Below are positions 12,660-26,300 of a stretch of DNA of 64,000 nucleotides, piece by piece (the stretch's first letter is position 1; each line of letters starts with the position of its first letter). The DNA is taken from positions 11,594,001 to 11,658,000 of the forward strand of contig JASFXZ010000016.1 in the NCBI GenBank assembly GCA_032209605.1, read 5' to 3'. This DNA is from Mactromeris polynyma (taxonomy: Eukaryota > Mollusca > Bivalvia > Venerida > Mactridae). The notes beneath the pieces are model-generated. The model did not search any database. It had not been told where the DNA came from and saw only the letters and a program-made list of their open reading frames with translations. Both the position numbers and the translations under genes were made by a program.

Positions 12660-12931
12660 TATATGTGCTTTCATATGCTTGATGTTGTGCTTTCATATGC
12701 TTGATGTTGTGCTTTCATATGCTTGATGTTGTGCTTTTATGTGCTTGATGTTGCGCTTTTATGTGATTGATGTTGTGCTTTTATGTGATATATGTTGTGC
12801 TCTTATGTGATAGATGTTATGCTCTTATGTGATAGGTGTTGGGCTTTAATGAGTGTGATGTTCTGATTTGATGTGCTTGATGTTATTAGTTTATGTGATT
12901 GATGTTATGATTTGATGTGACTGATGTTGTG
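12660..12931 (+). repeat. Minisatellite, 22-23 bp unit (TTGATGTTGTGCTTTTATGTG)
   Basis: About a dozen imperfect direct copies of a unit like GCTTTTATGTGCTTGATGTT, with drift from CATATG to TATGTG variants. The array is interrupted at 12940 by a hAT-like element and resumes at 14062. Confidence 0.85.
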
Positions 12932-12939
12932 CTTTTATT

Positions 12940-14061
12940 TTGGGATGTCAACGAATATTCGAATATTCGTTCATGTCTTCGAATATTCGAATCCTGTTTC
13001 AATATTCGAATATTCGGAAAAATATACTTAATAAAAATTTGATGAAAAATAAAAATTATTGTTTGTTTATTTATTTGCCGACCCCGATTTGTGTAAGAGA
13101 GTATTGTATAATTTTATTGACCTGTCAAAATATCCATATCTTCATGGTCAATGCACATGATAAATAAGTCTTTATCGAAAGTGGCCCGATTACTAATTTA
13201 TAGCGTGCACTGACCATGAAGATATGCAAATTTTGACAGGTCAATAAAATTATACAATAAGACAGTTATAAAGGATGTTGTTGTCGTTGTTGAAATATAC
13301 GCTCTTGTAAAAGTGTCATTGTGTATATTGGGGGGTGCTAATATAATTGCATATCGTCGGGTGATGACGGTTTGTCTCTTTCGATAATACATAAATTACT
13401 GACTTTTTGCAACCGTTTCATAGTCCAAAGTGTCAAATAGAAGAAAATAGGTGTATAATCGTCGGTAATTGTGTTGTTGATGAAAGGTGTAAAAAGTAGG
13501 CAGTTAAGACCACCGACAGAGACTTGAGTTAAAGACTCGCTTTTTAATTAAGGAAGATCAAAGCTGGGATTGAGAAAAGAAACATGCCGAAAAAATGGGG
13601 TGACGGGAAACAACATAATTTGCATCCGAATTTTTCTCGTAGATCGTATCATCCAATCAAAATGACTGTTTAAAAACATTTAACTCAAAGTACAACGAGT
13701 AAATGCATTTTGTTTGGTTCGATTTTAATTAAGTACTCAGTAGTCAAAATAGCGTGGCAATGCATATACTTAGAAGAACACTTTAGACAAATAATTTTTG
13801 TCTCGAAACTACACAAAGATATTCATAAACACGAATATTGACATTCAGATGATGATCTATTTACTGCAATAACTTCATTCGTCAGAGTCTTAACCGGTGA
13901 AAACGAAAGTAGAATACACACAGCACGTAAGGAACTTCGGTATAAGAAATATGATTTTTTTAATAATTTTGTCTAAGTTTTGTCGATCGAATATTCGAAT
14001 ATTCGTTCGAAATGCTAAACGAATATTCGAATACCTGATTTGCTATTCGTTGACATCCCTA
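12940..14061. mobile_element. hAT-like non-autonomous element, 1.12 kb, with 8-bp target duplication
   Basis: Terminal inverted repeats read TTGGGATGTCAACGAATA at the left and, on the other strand, TAGGGATGTCAACGAATA at the right, each followed by palindromic CGAATATTCG repeats. The flanks show CTTTTATT (12932-12939) and CTTTTATG (14062-14069), an 8-bp duplication as hAT elements make. The insertion splits a minisatellite unit. The interior has no transposase frame; it holds a long hairpin at 13102-13258. Confidence 0.85.
13102..13258. repeat. Long hairpin inside the hAT-like element
   Basis: Arms of about 54 bp (13102-13155 and 13205-13258) are near-perfect inverted copies, sharing ATTGTATAATTTTATTGACC and its complement, with a loop of about 49 bp. 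A transcript through it would form a stable stem. Confidence 0.85.
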
Positions 14062-14135
14062 CTTTTATGTGACTGATGTTGTGCTTTTATGTGCTTCATA
14101 TTTAATTTTATGTGAAATATGATTTAATGTGAAAT
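14062..14135 (+). repeat. Right remainder of the split minisatellite
   Basis: Three further units of the array at 12660-12931 (CTTTTATGTGACTGATGTTG and variants) resume directly after the hAT-like insertion, which confirms that one array was split. Confidence 0.8.
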
Positions 14136-14387
14136 TTGTGAAAGCTTTACTCATGATTATGTATGCATCTCCAAATTTATGCAATCGTGTAAGAGGACCA
14201 CAAGACAATGCTACACACCAAATGTCAAAGCCCTTATGGTTTGGGACAAGAAGGTTTTCAATGTTTACACTTTTAAAATATATGTTTAGCTCCTGTGACC
14301 TAATTATGCAGCGAACCGGAACGATTTATGCAACTTTGAAAAATACCCACCCAAGGATCATTCCTGTAAAATTTGAACAAAATCCAT

Positions 14388-14512
14388 TCAATGGTATAGG
14401 AGGAGACGTCTGGTAAATATTGTTTCCTGCTCGCAAATAGTGACATCACATGTCTTCTTGAAATAACGTTACTTACAAAAGAGGTTGTAAATCCCAAAGG
14501 AGCGCTAACATG
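14388..14512 (+). mobile_element. Right half of a GAGCGC foldback MITE
   Basis: Contains GTAAATATTGTTTCCTGCTC, GTGACATCACATG, a degraded GAAATAACGTTACTTACA and the outer end GGAGCGCT. It matches the right half of the complete copies at 26527-26734 and 28690-28925; the left half is not recognisable. Confidence 0.7.
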
Positions 14513-17286
14513 TAGACATACTTGCAAAGAAGGAAACAAAACCAAATCAGCGGAGGAGGTACACGAAAATAGGGTACAGAAAAGCAAGATCGAAAAGGAA
14601 AAGGTACTTGCAGGGAAGGGAAAAATAGATGGAAGGGAAAGTACACGCATGTAGGGTATAGAAATGCAGAAGCGAAAAAATACACACAATACCATTAACG
14701 AACTCAAGCATGTGAATATTGACATACACAGGACGGCGTGACATAATAACAAAAAATCTCCTTGTATCAATTGTTTAGAAAGCAAGTGTTAATTCCCAAC
14801 TAGTTTGGGAGACACAACATTTGGCAGTAGTTGAGAAGTTGCTGATATGAAGCATTTAAGTCGATAGTAAATGCTTCCTACCAACTGAAACAATAGGTAT
14901 TTTTGCTGGCAAGTTGTCTTTGGTCAGGAGATAACAACTTCGTGGTCGCACTGTATTCAGTTATAATTATACTCATGCCAACTTATTAAGGATTGGTGTG
15001 AATAGGAGTTGCAACCTGAAGCTAATTCAATGTTTTTGTTTCATTATTCGAAAGGTCTTTATCGCATCAAATATGTGTACGTGTGTGTTTTATTGATTAT
15101 AATCGATACGGCTGATATAGATAGAAGCTTTGTTGAGTCGACTTATCCAATAAGCTATCGGTTACCTGTTACCTGCTATCACATGTTTATATAATGTAGT
15201 TCAGACATGTGAGAAACGTTCGAGGATTGTGGACATTTCTCGATATTGATATTTTGACTGCAGGACTCCAACTCTCCCCGTTTACTTATTTTTTTCAGAA
15301 TTTAATATATCTTACCATTGTATTGAAGTGCTTGTCGGTTACATTGTAATATATACATAGACAAATTTTAAGCGCCCCTTTTGTAATGATATGATTGTTA
15401 CCAAGACAAAACTAACCATATAACCTAGACATGTATTTGAACCTTGCAATAACAACATTCTGGTAACAGGACATCACTTATAAAATGTAATCTGAGATAA
15501 ACAATTACTAGGCCAATTTTACATAAAACGTATGTCTATCAAGGTATATATGTTTAAGTTCCCAAGTCGATATAAGATGGTTATTTCGGGGTTAACATGT
15601 AACTTTGACTTTCTTACATTACATCCCTAATTCAAATTTTAGTGGCGCATATACAATGTAGCCTCCATGCCCGCGATTGAAAGCACGAAACCTGAGTATT
15701 ATCCCTCTAGTCACAAGTCCGATCGTTTGATGGGACAACTGTAGCCACTGTCGATACAAAACTTCTTCCAGTTTACAACGTATGTACAGGGGGTCTAAAG
15801 CCTGAATACGACGGTAGAGAATGTCCAAAATATGCTCAATCGAATTCAAATGCTGACAAAACCAAAGTTTGTGTTTTTTAAAGCATCAAAACGACAATCC
15901 TCAGATTGGTTCTTAAAATTCTTCAAAAATAGAACTAGACAACAGTTTTATATACCTGGTAGTTTATTTGATATCTGTAAAATCCCCATGATCGAGTGTT
16001 TCTATTGCTGTCGTTAACTGCATTTCGTGTAACACAAAGGGACTTGAAAAAATATACTTTAATCTTAACAATTACAAAGGCAAAACGGGCACCAACCAAA
16101 CATAAGTGGTGTTTGAAACTATTGACCTTTGGTTGAAATAAAGTTCAGTTTCCTAATATTAGTTTTATGTATCGAGGTAACATGGAACGCCTCATATACA
16201 AGGCAATTCCTCCCCAAAACATTAGGAGTTGAGGTGTAAGGGCAAACACCCATGGGAATAAGGAAGTGAGGACTTGTCTGGCTGACCATCAAAACAGCCA
16301 TGTATAATTTAAGGGGACGACAATGGAAAATGAATTAAATTCATGGAAAACACCACAGGCCAGATGAGAAATGTAAAAGAGACGCACAAACTAAATGATA
16401 TTCGATACTATTGACTTTAAAATATGAAAACTCATCACTCGTCCTATCTAAGTTGTATGTATCTAGGTTGGCCTAAAATACGTTTTTGAACCAGCCGGAC
16501 CACGTAATCGGTTAATCTTACATAACAACTTCTCCTTAGCATGAACTTTTGAGAGATTCAGATGTCGGCTGTTGTATATATTTTGGTGCTCTAGACTGGC
16601 TGCTTTGGTACAAGTTCAATACGGGTAAATTGACGATAATGTAAAAGAGACATTGTTGTTCAAGAAAGATTAGACTGATGGTAAATTCATACTACAATAT
16701 AAATTTATAAGGCCATTCTTAAAAAAATGTTTATTTGTGGTTAAGCGACCCGGAATTTTAACAGTGGGTAGGAAGGTAGGTATATTTTTAGTTTAGTACT
16801 GTAATGGCTTTGTCAACAGTCTACTTGTGCATACATGTATATGTATTGATACATTGTATGTATTATGTGTATTTCTTCTCATGTTGTGGCTTATCCACTC
16901 ATTTTCATATAAAAGCATTAACAAAGTGTACATTCAATGTTGTCTTTTCTTCACTTGTAGAAACATTCTATGAGTTTTCTACGCGCAAGGAAAAGAAGAC
17001 CGAAATAAATTCATTGATGAACCTGAAAAAATAAATCGAGTGGCGGCATTTTTAATGAGTCGGTCGCGTAATTGCAAACACACAATTTTTAAGGATGGCC
17101 TATGGTTGTTGACGCACGGGAGAGGTTGTTAAAGCTAAGTATTCATGTATTTTAGTCACACATTATTATCCCAGCAATACGGAATCTATTCCATACAGAA
17201 CAAATCAATTGCGGCGACTCAGACAGAACTAATGTGATGTTATAGTGTCAGTAATAGAAAGTATTAAACGTTCGCGAGTGATCATA
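14513..17286. other. Upstream region of the receptor gene; no gene recognised
   Basis: No coding frame with a recognisable motif was found on either strand. One dispersed-repeat copy lies at about 16170-16340. The bases just before the receptor start codon show no obvious TATA box, so I do not mark a promoter. Untranslated exons of the receptor gene could lie here but cannot be identified from sequence alone. Confidence 0.4.
16170..16340 (-). repeat. Dispersed repeat (GGGGAGGCACTG family), degraded
   Basis: On the minus strand it reads with the family core degraded to GGGGAGGAATTGCCTTGTAT and the upstream CCCATGGGTGTTTGCCCTTA block. Confidence 0.55.
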
Positions 17287-17368
17287 ATGGACTTCAGAAA
17301 AATGTTCGAAAACATGTTAGAAGCTAAGGCATTATTTGTTTTGGTTGTTATAGCAACACACCTTCAAC
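17287..17368 (+). CDS. Receptor exon 1: signal peptide
   Basis: ATG at 17287 opens MDFRKMFENMLEAKALFVLV, with a hydrophobic core ALFVLVVIATHLQL completed across the intron. A GTAAGT donor follows at 17369 (phase 1, C|TG = Leu). Confidence 0.8.
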
Positions 17369-20300
17369 GTAAGTAATTATATAGTTTTGATTGATATGAG
17401 GATGTGTTTTTTTCTGATTGAAAATAGTATATGTTTCGTTGTATACCCTCTACGCATATCTATGTTTTGTTTCAAATTTTCACTTTATACAACATCAGGG
17501 ACATGATGTTTAATTTGTCTGTTTCCTAATTTTGCTCATTTAAGTTTTACGTCATCCAAATTTGTAGGCTATGTGTAGTCAATTTCTGCTATTGTATATG
17601 TGTTATACATCAGACCCATGACATTTCATTTTGTAGTTTAAATACACTAAACACGCATAAGTTGTACTAAAATATATGCAAGTTAAGTTGAGACTTAATT
17701 ATTTGTCATCGATCGCGTAACATATATGCCTCTCTATGATAGCTTACTTAATTACTGACCAGTAGTGGGATTTTCAACCTCTTCTGTAAGTAAGATCATT
17801 TCAAGAAATCGCAACATGTGATGTCACTATTTGCAAGAAGGAAATAATAGTTACTCTATATGGTCACATTGTTTTCATATTGCTTATTGTCAATTACGGA
17901 GCTCATTTACTGTTCTGTGGGAATGTTACAATAATTGGTATTACTATGAAAGGCCGGTGGTGACATTCACATTTCATTATTTCCTAAGAAAACCCGATTT
18001 CGACTTCATGAATTAATGGTTATCTTCAAGAAATGTGCATGTATAATATTGAATTCATGAAGTTGAAATCTTGACTTTCCTAGGAGAGAAATGATAGTGT
18101 GAATGTCATCACCGGTCTTTCGTATAACTATATGTACATGTATGTTATACATCCAAAATGAGCGTGTACATATCTTTACTTGTGACTACACCAACTATCT
18201 TTACGAATGTAACGTCATGCAATAATTAAATCCGCCGATGAGCGCAGTCAGTTGAACTTTGACTGCAAGTCTGGAGGACGGAGGTTCAAACTCCGGTTGA
18301 GGTGTAAGTCCTGTCTGATAAATCGAGAGAATTTACGTCTAACACTATTTGTCCTCCAGCTTTCATTTACATGGGGAAGTTGACAGTCGCTGGCGGAAGA
18401 GCAGGTTAGTCCTGATTCGTAACGAAGGAGCACTGGTTAGGTCAAGTGACCGACGTACAGGACTTAAATTATGTTGAACAACGGCACAAACTGCGCCTAC
18501 AATGAAAATGGAAGTTGTACATCATTAAAATAAGACCACCTCGAAAGTAAGAACATAATTTTCAAGTCCATTTTCACTGTTTCGCACTTTATTCAACCTC
18601 AATATTCAGACCACCTCAATAAGAAGACCAGTTTTCAAGGGTCTCAAGTGTGGTCTTATTCTTGAAGTTTAACTGTATTTAAAGCATCTTTGGTGACAAG
18701 GTGATCTATACTTTTTTTTGTTATTTTAATTAATTGGTTCAAATCGAAAATTGAGTCATATTTCGGAAGACAAATCAAAAGTACTGATTGGTCAGAAAAT
18801 TTGACGGGCGTTGGATGAAATTATAAGGGTAAAAACTGATCGACGAACAGGACATGCCACATACAAAATACACAGCCACTCAAAGGACACACGGATACGT
18901 ACTTTCAAGTACACAAGTGTAAAGCAGAAGGGATGAGGCACAAAATATATTTTATTTTAAAGACATTTTGTTTGCATAATCTAAGGAATGGATGTCAATT
19001 TATGTAATACAACAACTGACCGCTAATTCAATATTTCGGCTAAAGTTGGTCAAATCCAAGACCACTGAACACTGTTGTAACACAATATTAATATAACACA
19101 GGCTAGTAAGTGTCTATATAAAAGGCAAAATACGTGATCATGATATATATTAATATGATATTGTGTAATTATAATACAGTGTAGCCTTTTTTCATTTGAT
19201 GTAGACACTGCATAGGCTGTGTTATATTCATACATGTATTGTGTAATAACAGTGTTCAATTCTCTTAAAAATGTCAACTTTGCCAAAATACAGTATACAG
19301 TATACCTTTTCATTCCGTGGTGAAATATTTATAAATTAAATATAAGCTTTACATTTACAGAAAACATCACTTAAAGACCACCTAAATAATAAGACTATCT
19401 GAATAATAAGACCACCTCAAAATTATTAACACACTTTTCTAGTCCATTTTCACTGTTTTACTCTTTATTCAACCTCAATATTTAGACCACTTCAAGAATC
19501 CCAAGAGGTTTTACTGTATCTTGTCCATTATATATACAGATATTGTGGCCGAATATTTGCATAGTCGAATGCAAAAAGGTCAGTCGTTTTTATGTCGACA
19601 TAGTCTGGACGCGCTACAATGATCGAATTTGATTATAGATATTGTAGTCTGACGGGACAATGTCGTTCGTGACCGTAGCCAAGCACCATTATATCTACTA
19701 AATCACTTACTTTATATTATATTATGTTATATCAATGGTCGAATGTTTGCTTTATGAAAGTTTAAAGTACTTGTTGAGTACTTCTAATTCATTAGCTCTA
19801 AAGTCATACAAATGGATACAAATGAGACTAGGCACTGAGGGACTAACCTATCGAATCTGATATCAATGGTGCAAATCATTTACGATTTGTATCAATACCA
19901 AAGGGAATCAGAGCGTCAATTATGTCCTCATATTACATGTTGTACTATGCAACAAATCTTTCATACGAAAAGTCAATATTTGTGTCTCTATGAAATGTTT
20001 CATGCAACAAATCTTTCATACGAAAAGTCAATATTTGTGTCTCTATTTTTACCCTGGAGCCACTTCCGTGCATTGTATTTTGTAGAAACTTGCCATTCAC
20101 AGGGCTCCATGTGGGGGAAGCGTTGTCTTGTGTATGTGACGTTCCCTGTTACAACTAAAATTACTATTTCAATGTGGTTATGCGGTTTTGTAAGCGACAG
20201 TCACTGCTCGACTCCAATAATAATATTTAATATTTGTAAAGAAGAACTTAACCTTAACAGTAATACTATGCCCCCTTTTGGTTCATTTGTTTACCTAAAC

Positions 20301-23300
20301 AAACTTAAGAAATATATTTCATATAGTTAAAACATCAATAAACATGCATTAACAAATATTGAACTCATTGTGTACATTGTATTGATCCGTTTTTGGTTAA
20401 GAAAGATGTTTGTACATTATAAATTTAAAAAAAAATCTGGCTATTTTACAAGTTTTGTCTGTAAGTAATATGATAAAAAAGATATTTTCAATCGGGTATA
20501 CATTGCAATGGTTCTCATTACAGATGTTTTAGCCAATGTAACAACAATACTGGACGAAGCCAATCCAAACATTTTATGTTCATATCAGCCAGATACATCT
20601 TGAATGTGACCATTGAGTATCAACAACAAGTAACCTATTCAAGTCTAATTAATTACAGATTTCGTCTGCGCATGAATCTGAAACTTAAGGCTTTAGTTGC
20701 CAATTCAAAACTGTTATGTTCATATGAGCCAGATACATCTTGAATGTGACCATTGAGTATCTACAACAAGTAACCTATTCAAGTCTAATTAATTACAGAT
20801 TTCGTCTGCGCATGAATCTGAAACTTAAAGCTTTAGTTGTACTTCTATCTGTCATTGCAACATACGCAAATACGGGTTTACAGAACATTCACTTTTCTTG
20901 TTCACTCATTTAAAATTCTCTATTACATGATAGTTCAAATTAATTCCACAGTGGTACAGACGGCATACACAGCGGAGATGGAGACAGAAATCAGGTTAGA
21001 AACTGTCTTACATGCATCCTACGATCCCGTCTCGAGACCAAAGAGTCAAACTCATGTAAACACTGGATTAACTGTCCTAGCAATTTATGAATTGGTAAGT
21101 AAACGATGGGCTATGTACAGTCGGACCTCGTTTTTTCGACAACCTTTTATCCGACGACTTGGTTGAATCCGAAATAAATATTAGGTCCCTATGTATATTA
21201 AGCACGTCGAATTGAAATGCGGTATTCGAAATCATGTAAATAAAAGTTTGGACCCGACGAGTTCGAACGAACGAGGTGCGACTGTATTATTTTTTACTTT
21301 TTTGTGGATTGGTTTTAAAGCCCTTTTTAAAGATTGTTTTCTTAGCACTACATGACGATCAGTTGACCTAACAATTTATTTATTGAATAAATTATCAACC
21401 AGTACTAACGTGCCCTTCAGAAGCTGCTGACAACTGACAACATAAATCATAGATGGAGGACACATTACCATAGCCAAATCTCACAGAAGAAACTTTTTAT
21501 CCGAATACTTGGTAGCATCCGATATAAATATCAAGTCCTTATATATTCTTAGGTATGACGAATTAAAATTCGAAACCATGTTTTATTCGTTATAAAATTT
21601 CGATCCCGATAAATTCGAATGAACGAGGCTCGACTGTTTTACAGAAACAAATGATAAAGCGGAATTGTCATATACAAGGGGCCCAGTGACACCCATAAGC
21701 ACAAGGAGACAGGATAATGTACATAAATGTGTACAAATACAAAAAGGGACAGTGTACAAAGATGAATTTATTACCAAACTACAGACGTGCAAAATGGTAA
21801 ATAATATCAATGGCTGTCTCTTTATTTGAAATTACATGTTGAATTTATTTATTTCCATCGTGTTTGCCGATTGCATATTTCTCAGGTTAGTTTTCCAACA
21901 ACGTCGGTATTTCCCGTCCTATCAACTTCATTGTACAGTTGATTTAGAAGTGTTCATATCCTAGACAACGTTCAATGACAAGATTAATTACTATTTATGT
22001 TTAATTGTTAAAGACGATGGTTCTTTGTACATCTGTTATTGGATGTTAGTCACTTGGCAACTTGATAAACGTTTCTCAAAACACGTAACTAAGGGGGTGA
22101 TTAATTGGCTAATTGAGCCAACAATTTAACCCTTCCTTTGAATGATAAAACTGATATGATATCACAATGGATTAGAACTATTTTCAAAGGGATTTTTTTA
22201 TTCTTAATTATCTAGTAATCGGATATAAAGAACCTCTTTTATTAAAAAAGTCTGCTAGTTTCGATTGCCATGATTAATTAGTAATGTCACTAACAATTCT
22301 GTAAATCGAGCACCGCATCATAGTACAAAAGTTTATAAAAAATACCCACCGTGTCTCCTTGTCAAGAAATGTAAATATTTCAATGTTTTATCAGCACGAA
22401 GACATGATTGATTTTAATATCGTAAGCATTTACCACGAATCCTATTTCAGTAACTAAAATGATGCATCAGTCTACCGTCTGGGATCACCTTCTTTCCAGA
22501 TTACATCACTTAAAGACCACCTCACTATCAAGAACACAATTTTCAAGTCCATTTTCACTTTTTTGTTCTGTATTCAACCAACTCAATATCAGTTGGCAAG
22601 TGTTCAAAGGGTGGTCTTATATTGAGGTATTGTTGTCTCATGTCCCTATTGTCTGTTACAACCCGTTTTGCAATAAAAACGCATTTTGCAATAAAAAATT
22701 TAAATCGCTAAAAATGCATATCTAGAACCTTTAACATTTGTATATATGTATGACAATACTAAAAATATATGTGCGACTCATATAACTCATATACTATAAC
22801 AATTAGACGATATTCATATTCGACGCATTTTGCAATAAAAATTTCACACTCGTCAACGCGTTTTGCAATAAAAAATTTAAATCTCTAAAACCGCATGTGT
22901 AGTGTCTTAAACAGTCGTATATATGTATAATAATACAAAAAAGATATGTGCGACACATATAACCAAAGATAAATAACACTTAGACGAGATTTATATTCAA
23001 CGCATTTTGCAATAAAAAATTCACATTCGTCAACGCGTTTTGCAATAAAAAATTTAAATCGTTAAAACCGCATGTGTTGTGTCTGAAACAGTCGTATATA
23101 TGTATAATAGTACAAAAAAGATATGTGCGACACATATAACCCAAGATAGATAACACTTAGACGAGATTTATGTTCAACGCATTTTGCAATGAAAAATTCA
23201 CATTTGTAAACCCGTTTTGCAATAAAAAATTTAAATCGCTAAAACCGCAAGTGTTGTGTCTGAAACAGTCGTATATATGCATAATTATACCAAAAAAATA

Positions 23301-26300
23301 TGTGCGACACATATAACCCAAGATAAATAACACTTAGACGAGATTTATGTTCAACGCATTTTGCAATAAAATTTTCACACTTGTCAACGCGTTTTGCAAT
23401 AAAAGTTTAAAACCGCTAAAAACGCATGTATGACATCTTAAACGGGGTGATATATGTATAACAATGCAATTAATATATGCGACTCATGTAACTCAAATAA
23501 CACCGATCTATGTCTCTGTCTTAAACCATATACATGTGTCTTGTGTCGGGGAGTTGCCTCTGTTATTTACACTGAGAAATGTATAATAGCTTGTGAATTC
23601 GTACATTTGGGTCCCCTGCATCCCACTCCACCCAGGAGAAACACTATTACGGGACAGTATAACACTTTTGGACTATTATTTCTGTTTATTTTTAGATGTA
23701 TGTTAAGTTGCCCTGTCCCCATGTGCAGTTCTTTCACTTTACATAATATTCATGTTCTCCCCGTTCGGCGTATTATTGCTACCTTTCTTGAATTGTTTCG
23801 TCATGCATTTCATCCATTAAATAATTTTCCCCATGTTGCCCCCCCTCCCAATTATTTTTCCACAGTTGTTCTTAACGGACCATTTCTTTGCACCCATTTT
23901 TTCCATACATGTTTGCCTTTTGCACCTCCTCAGTGCCAAATATTTTGTAAACCATTGTTTTCTAAGGGTGGGGAGGCAATGCCAGTAAAAGGCTGTTTTG
24001 TTCCTAGTGCTGGAAAATACACAGTGTGTCTGTTGATATGTACGTAATGTTGAATTGGTTTTAATGATTGGTTACCGCCTACTTAGTCAATAGTCAATGC
24101 ATATGTATGCATATGTTGGAAATCAATGACCATATAGCGATGAATGTTATGTTGGCTAGCTGTTAAATCGATTTAAACCTCCAACAACTTTACTGACAGT
24201 TCCAATAATATAATTCGCTGTATGATAATTTCCCGTGTTATTTATCTTGGGTTATATGTGTCGCACATATTTTTTTGGTATAATTATGCATATATACGAC
24301 TGTTTCAGACACAACACTTGCGGTTTTAGCGATTTAAATTTTTTATTGCAAAACGGGTTTACAAATGTGAATTTTTTATTGCAAAATGCGTTGAACATAA
24401 ATCTCGTCTAAGTGTTATCTATCTTGGGTTATATGTGTCGCACATATCTTTTTTGTATTATTATACATATATACGACTGTTTCAGACACAACACATGCGG
24501 TTTTAGCGATTAAATTTTTTTATTGCAAAACGCGTTGACGAATGTGAAATTTTTATTGCAAAATGTGTTGAATATAAATCTCGTCTAAGTGTTATACACT
24601 TGGGTTATATGTGTCGCACATATATTTTTCGTATAATTATGCATATATACGACTGTTTCAGACACAACACTTGCGGTTTTAGCGATTTAATTTTTTTATT
24701 GCAAAACGGGTTTACAAATGTGAAATTTTTATTGCAAAATGCGTTGAACATAAATCTCGTCTAAGTGTTATCTATCATGGGTTATTTATGTCGCACATAT
24801 ATATTTTGTATTATTATACATATATACGACTGTTTAAGACACTACACATGCGGTTTTAGCGATTTAAATTTTTTTTGCAATACGCGTTGACGAGTGTGAA
24901 ATTTTTATTGCAAAATGCGTTGAACATAAATCTCGTCTAAGTGTTATCTATCACGGGTTATTTATGTCGCACATATATATTTTGTATTATTATACATATA
25001 TACGACTGTTTCAGACACAACACATGCGGTTTTAGCGATTTGAAGTTTTTATTGCAAAACGCGTTGACGAATGTGAAATTTTTATTGCAAAATGCGTTGA
25101 ATATAAGTCTCGTCTAAGTGTTATTTATCTTGGGTTATATGTGTCGCACATATTTTTTTTTTATGTATAATTATGCATATATACGACTGTTTCAGACACA
25201 ACACTTGCGGTTTTAGCGATTTAAATTTTCTATTGCAAAACGCGTTGACGAGTGTGAAAATTTTATTGCAAAATGCGTTGAACATAAATCTCGTCTAAGT
25301 GTTATCTATCATGGGTTATTTATGTCGCACATATATATTTTGAATTATTATACATATATACGACTGTTTAAGACACTACACATGCGGTTTTAGCGATTTA
25401 AATTTTTTATTGCAAAACGCGTTGACGAATGTGAAATTTTTATGGTCGACCAGACCAGATTTCTAACACCTCTATTCCTATACATGTTTACCTTTCCACC
25501 TCCTCATTGTTCAACCATGCGTCTTCTCATTGTCTAACCATGCGCCTTCTCATTGTCTAACCATGTTTTTGATATATTATTGGTTACATGTAATACACTA
25601 AAGGTCGGCAAAGCCAATCCTTGCTCCCATGTACCCTTGCGCATCCTTAAATGATTGATGTTTTAATGAATGCTGTTTTCCCGGACGTCTGTGTGGGGAG
25701 GATTGCCTTGTGTATGTGGCTTTTCCTGTAGCAATTTAATCTCTCTTTCATTTTGCTTTTGAAGTAGCCATGTACTTTGTACGTTGCTTATCCTGTATCT
25801 TCATTTTAATTAATTTGAATGTATCGTAATTGTTAACTTTATACATTGTAATGATTTTACTTTTTGTTAATTCAATATATCGAAAAGTTTCGCCTTCATT
25901 TTGTAGAATTTGAAAAACCAGAGGTTAACAATGGCATGTTGGCTCACATTTGTAAGTATTTTCGAAATATCACTTGCAGACGAAGAAAACTACACACAAT
26001 TCCTTAAAATGAGTCTGATATAGAACCCTTTATGGCATATGTTCATTTTTTGTAATAACACGAGTATGTTCTTGTAATCGTTCATCATTTGTCTAAAGAT
26101 AGCACAGTAACCATCTCCGGGCCATCAAAATAATTTGTTTTTATTGGATTTAACGCCATTTTTCAACATTATTTAAGCTGTATAAGGTGGGTCATCAAAC
26201 AACGTATTGGGTAATAAATTATAACAATTACCACGAAGTCACATACATGTATACATATCACTAGAATTTTGACCACTTTATGAATGGTTTATATCGTTCA

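Noticed and set aside
14300..14785. 161-codon minus-strand frame
   Set aside because: Cys/Phe/Leu-rich translation of a repeat and low-complexity purine stretch; overlaps a MITE half.
18236..18320. Functional tRNA gene
   Set aside because: A and B boxes are present but no cloverleaf closes, and the sequence continues into a SINE body.
23454..24047. 197-codon plus-strand frame in the satellite spacer
   Set aside because: Composition follows the repeat, there are no motifs or splice context, and the 3' part belongs to a dispersed element also at 36015-36228.
22661..25442. CRISPR-like array
   Set aside because: Units are contiguous 177-bp satellite copies without unique spacers, in animal DNA.
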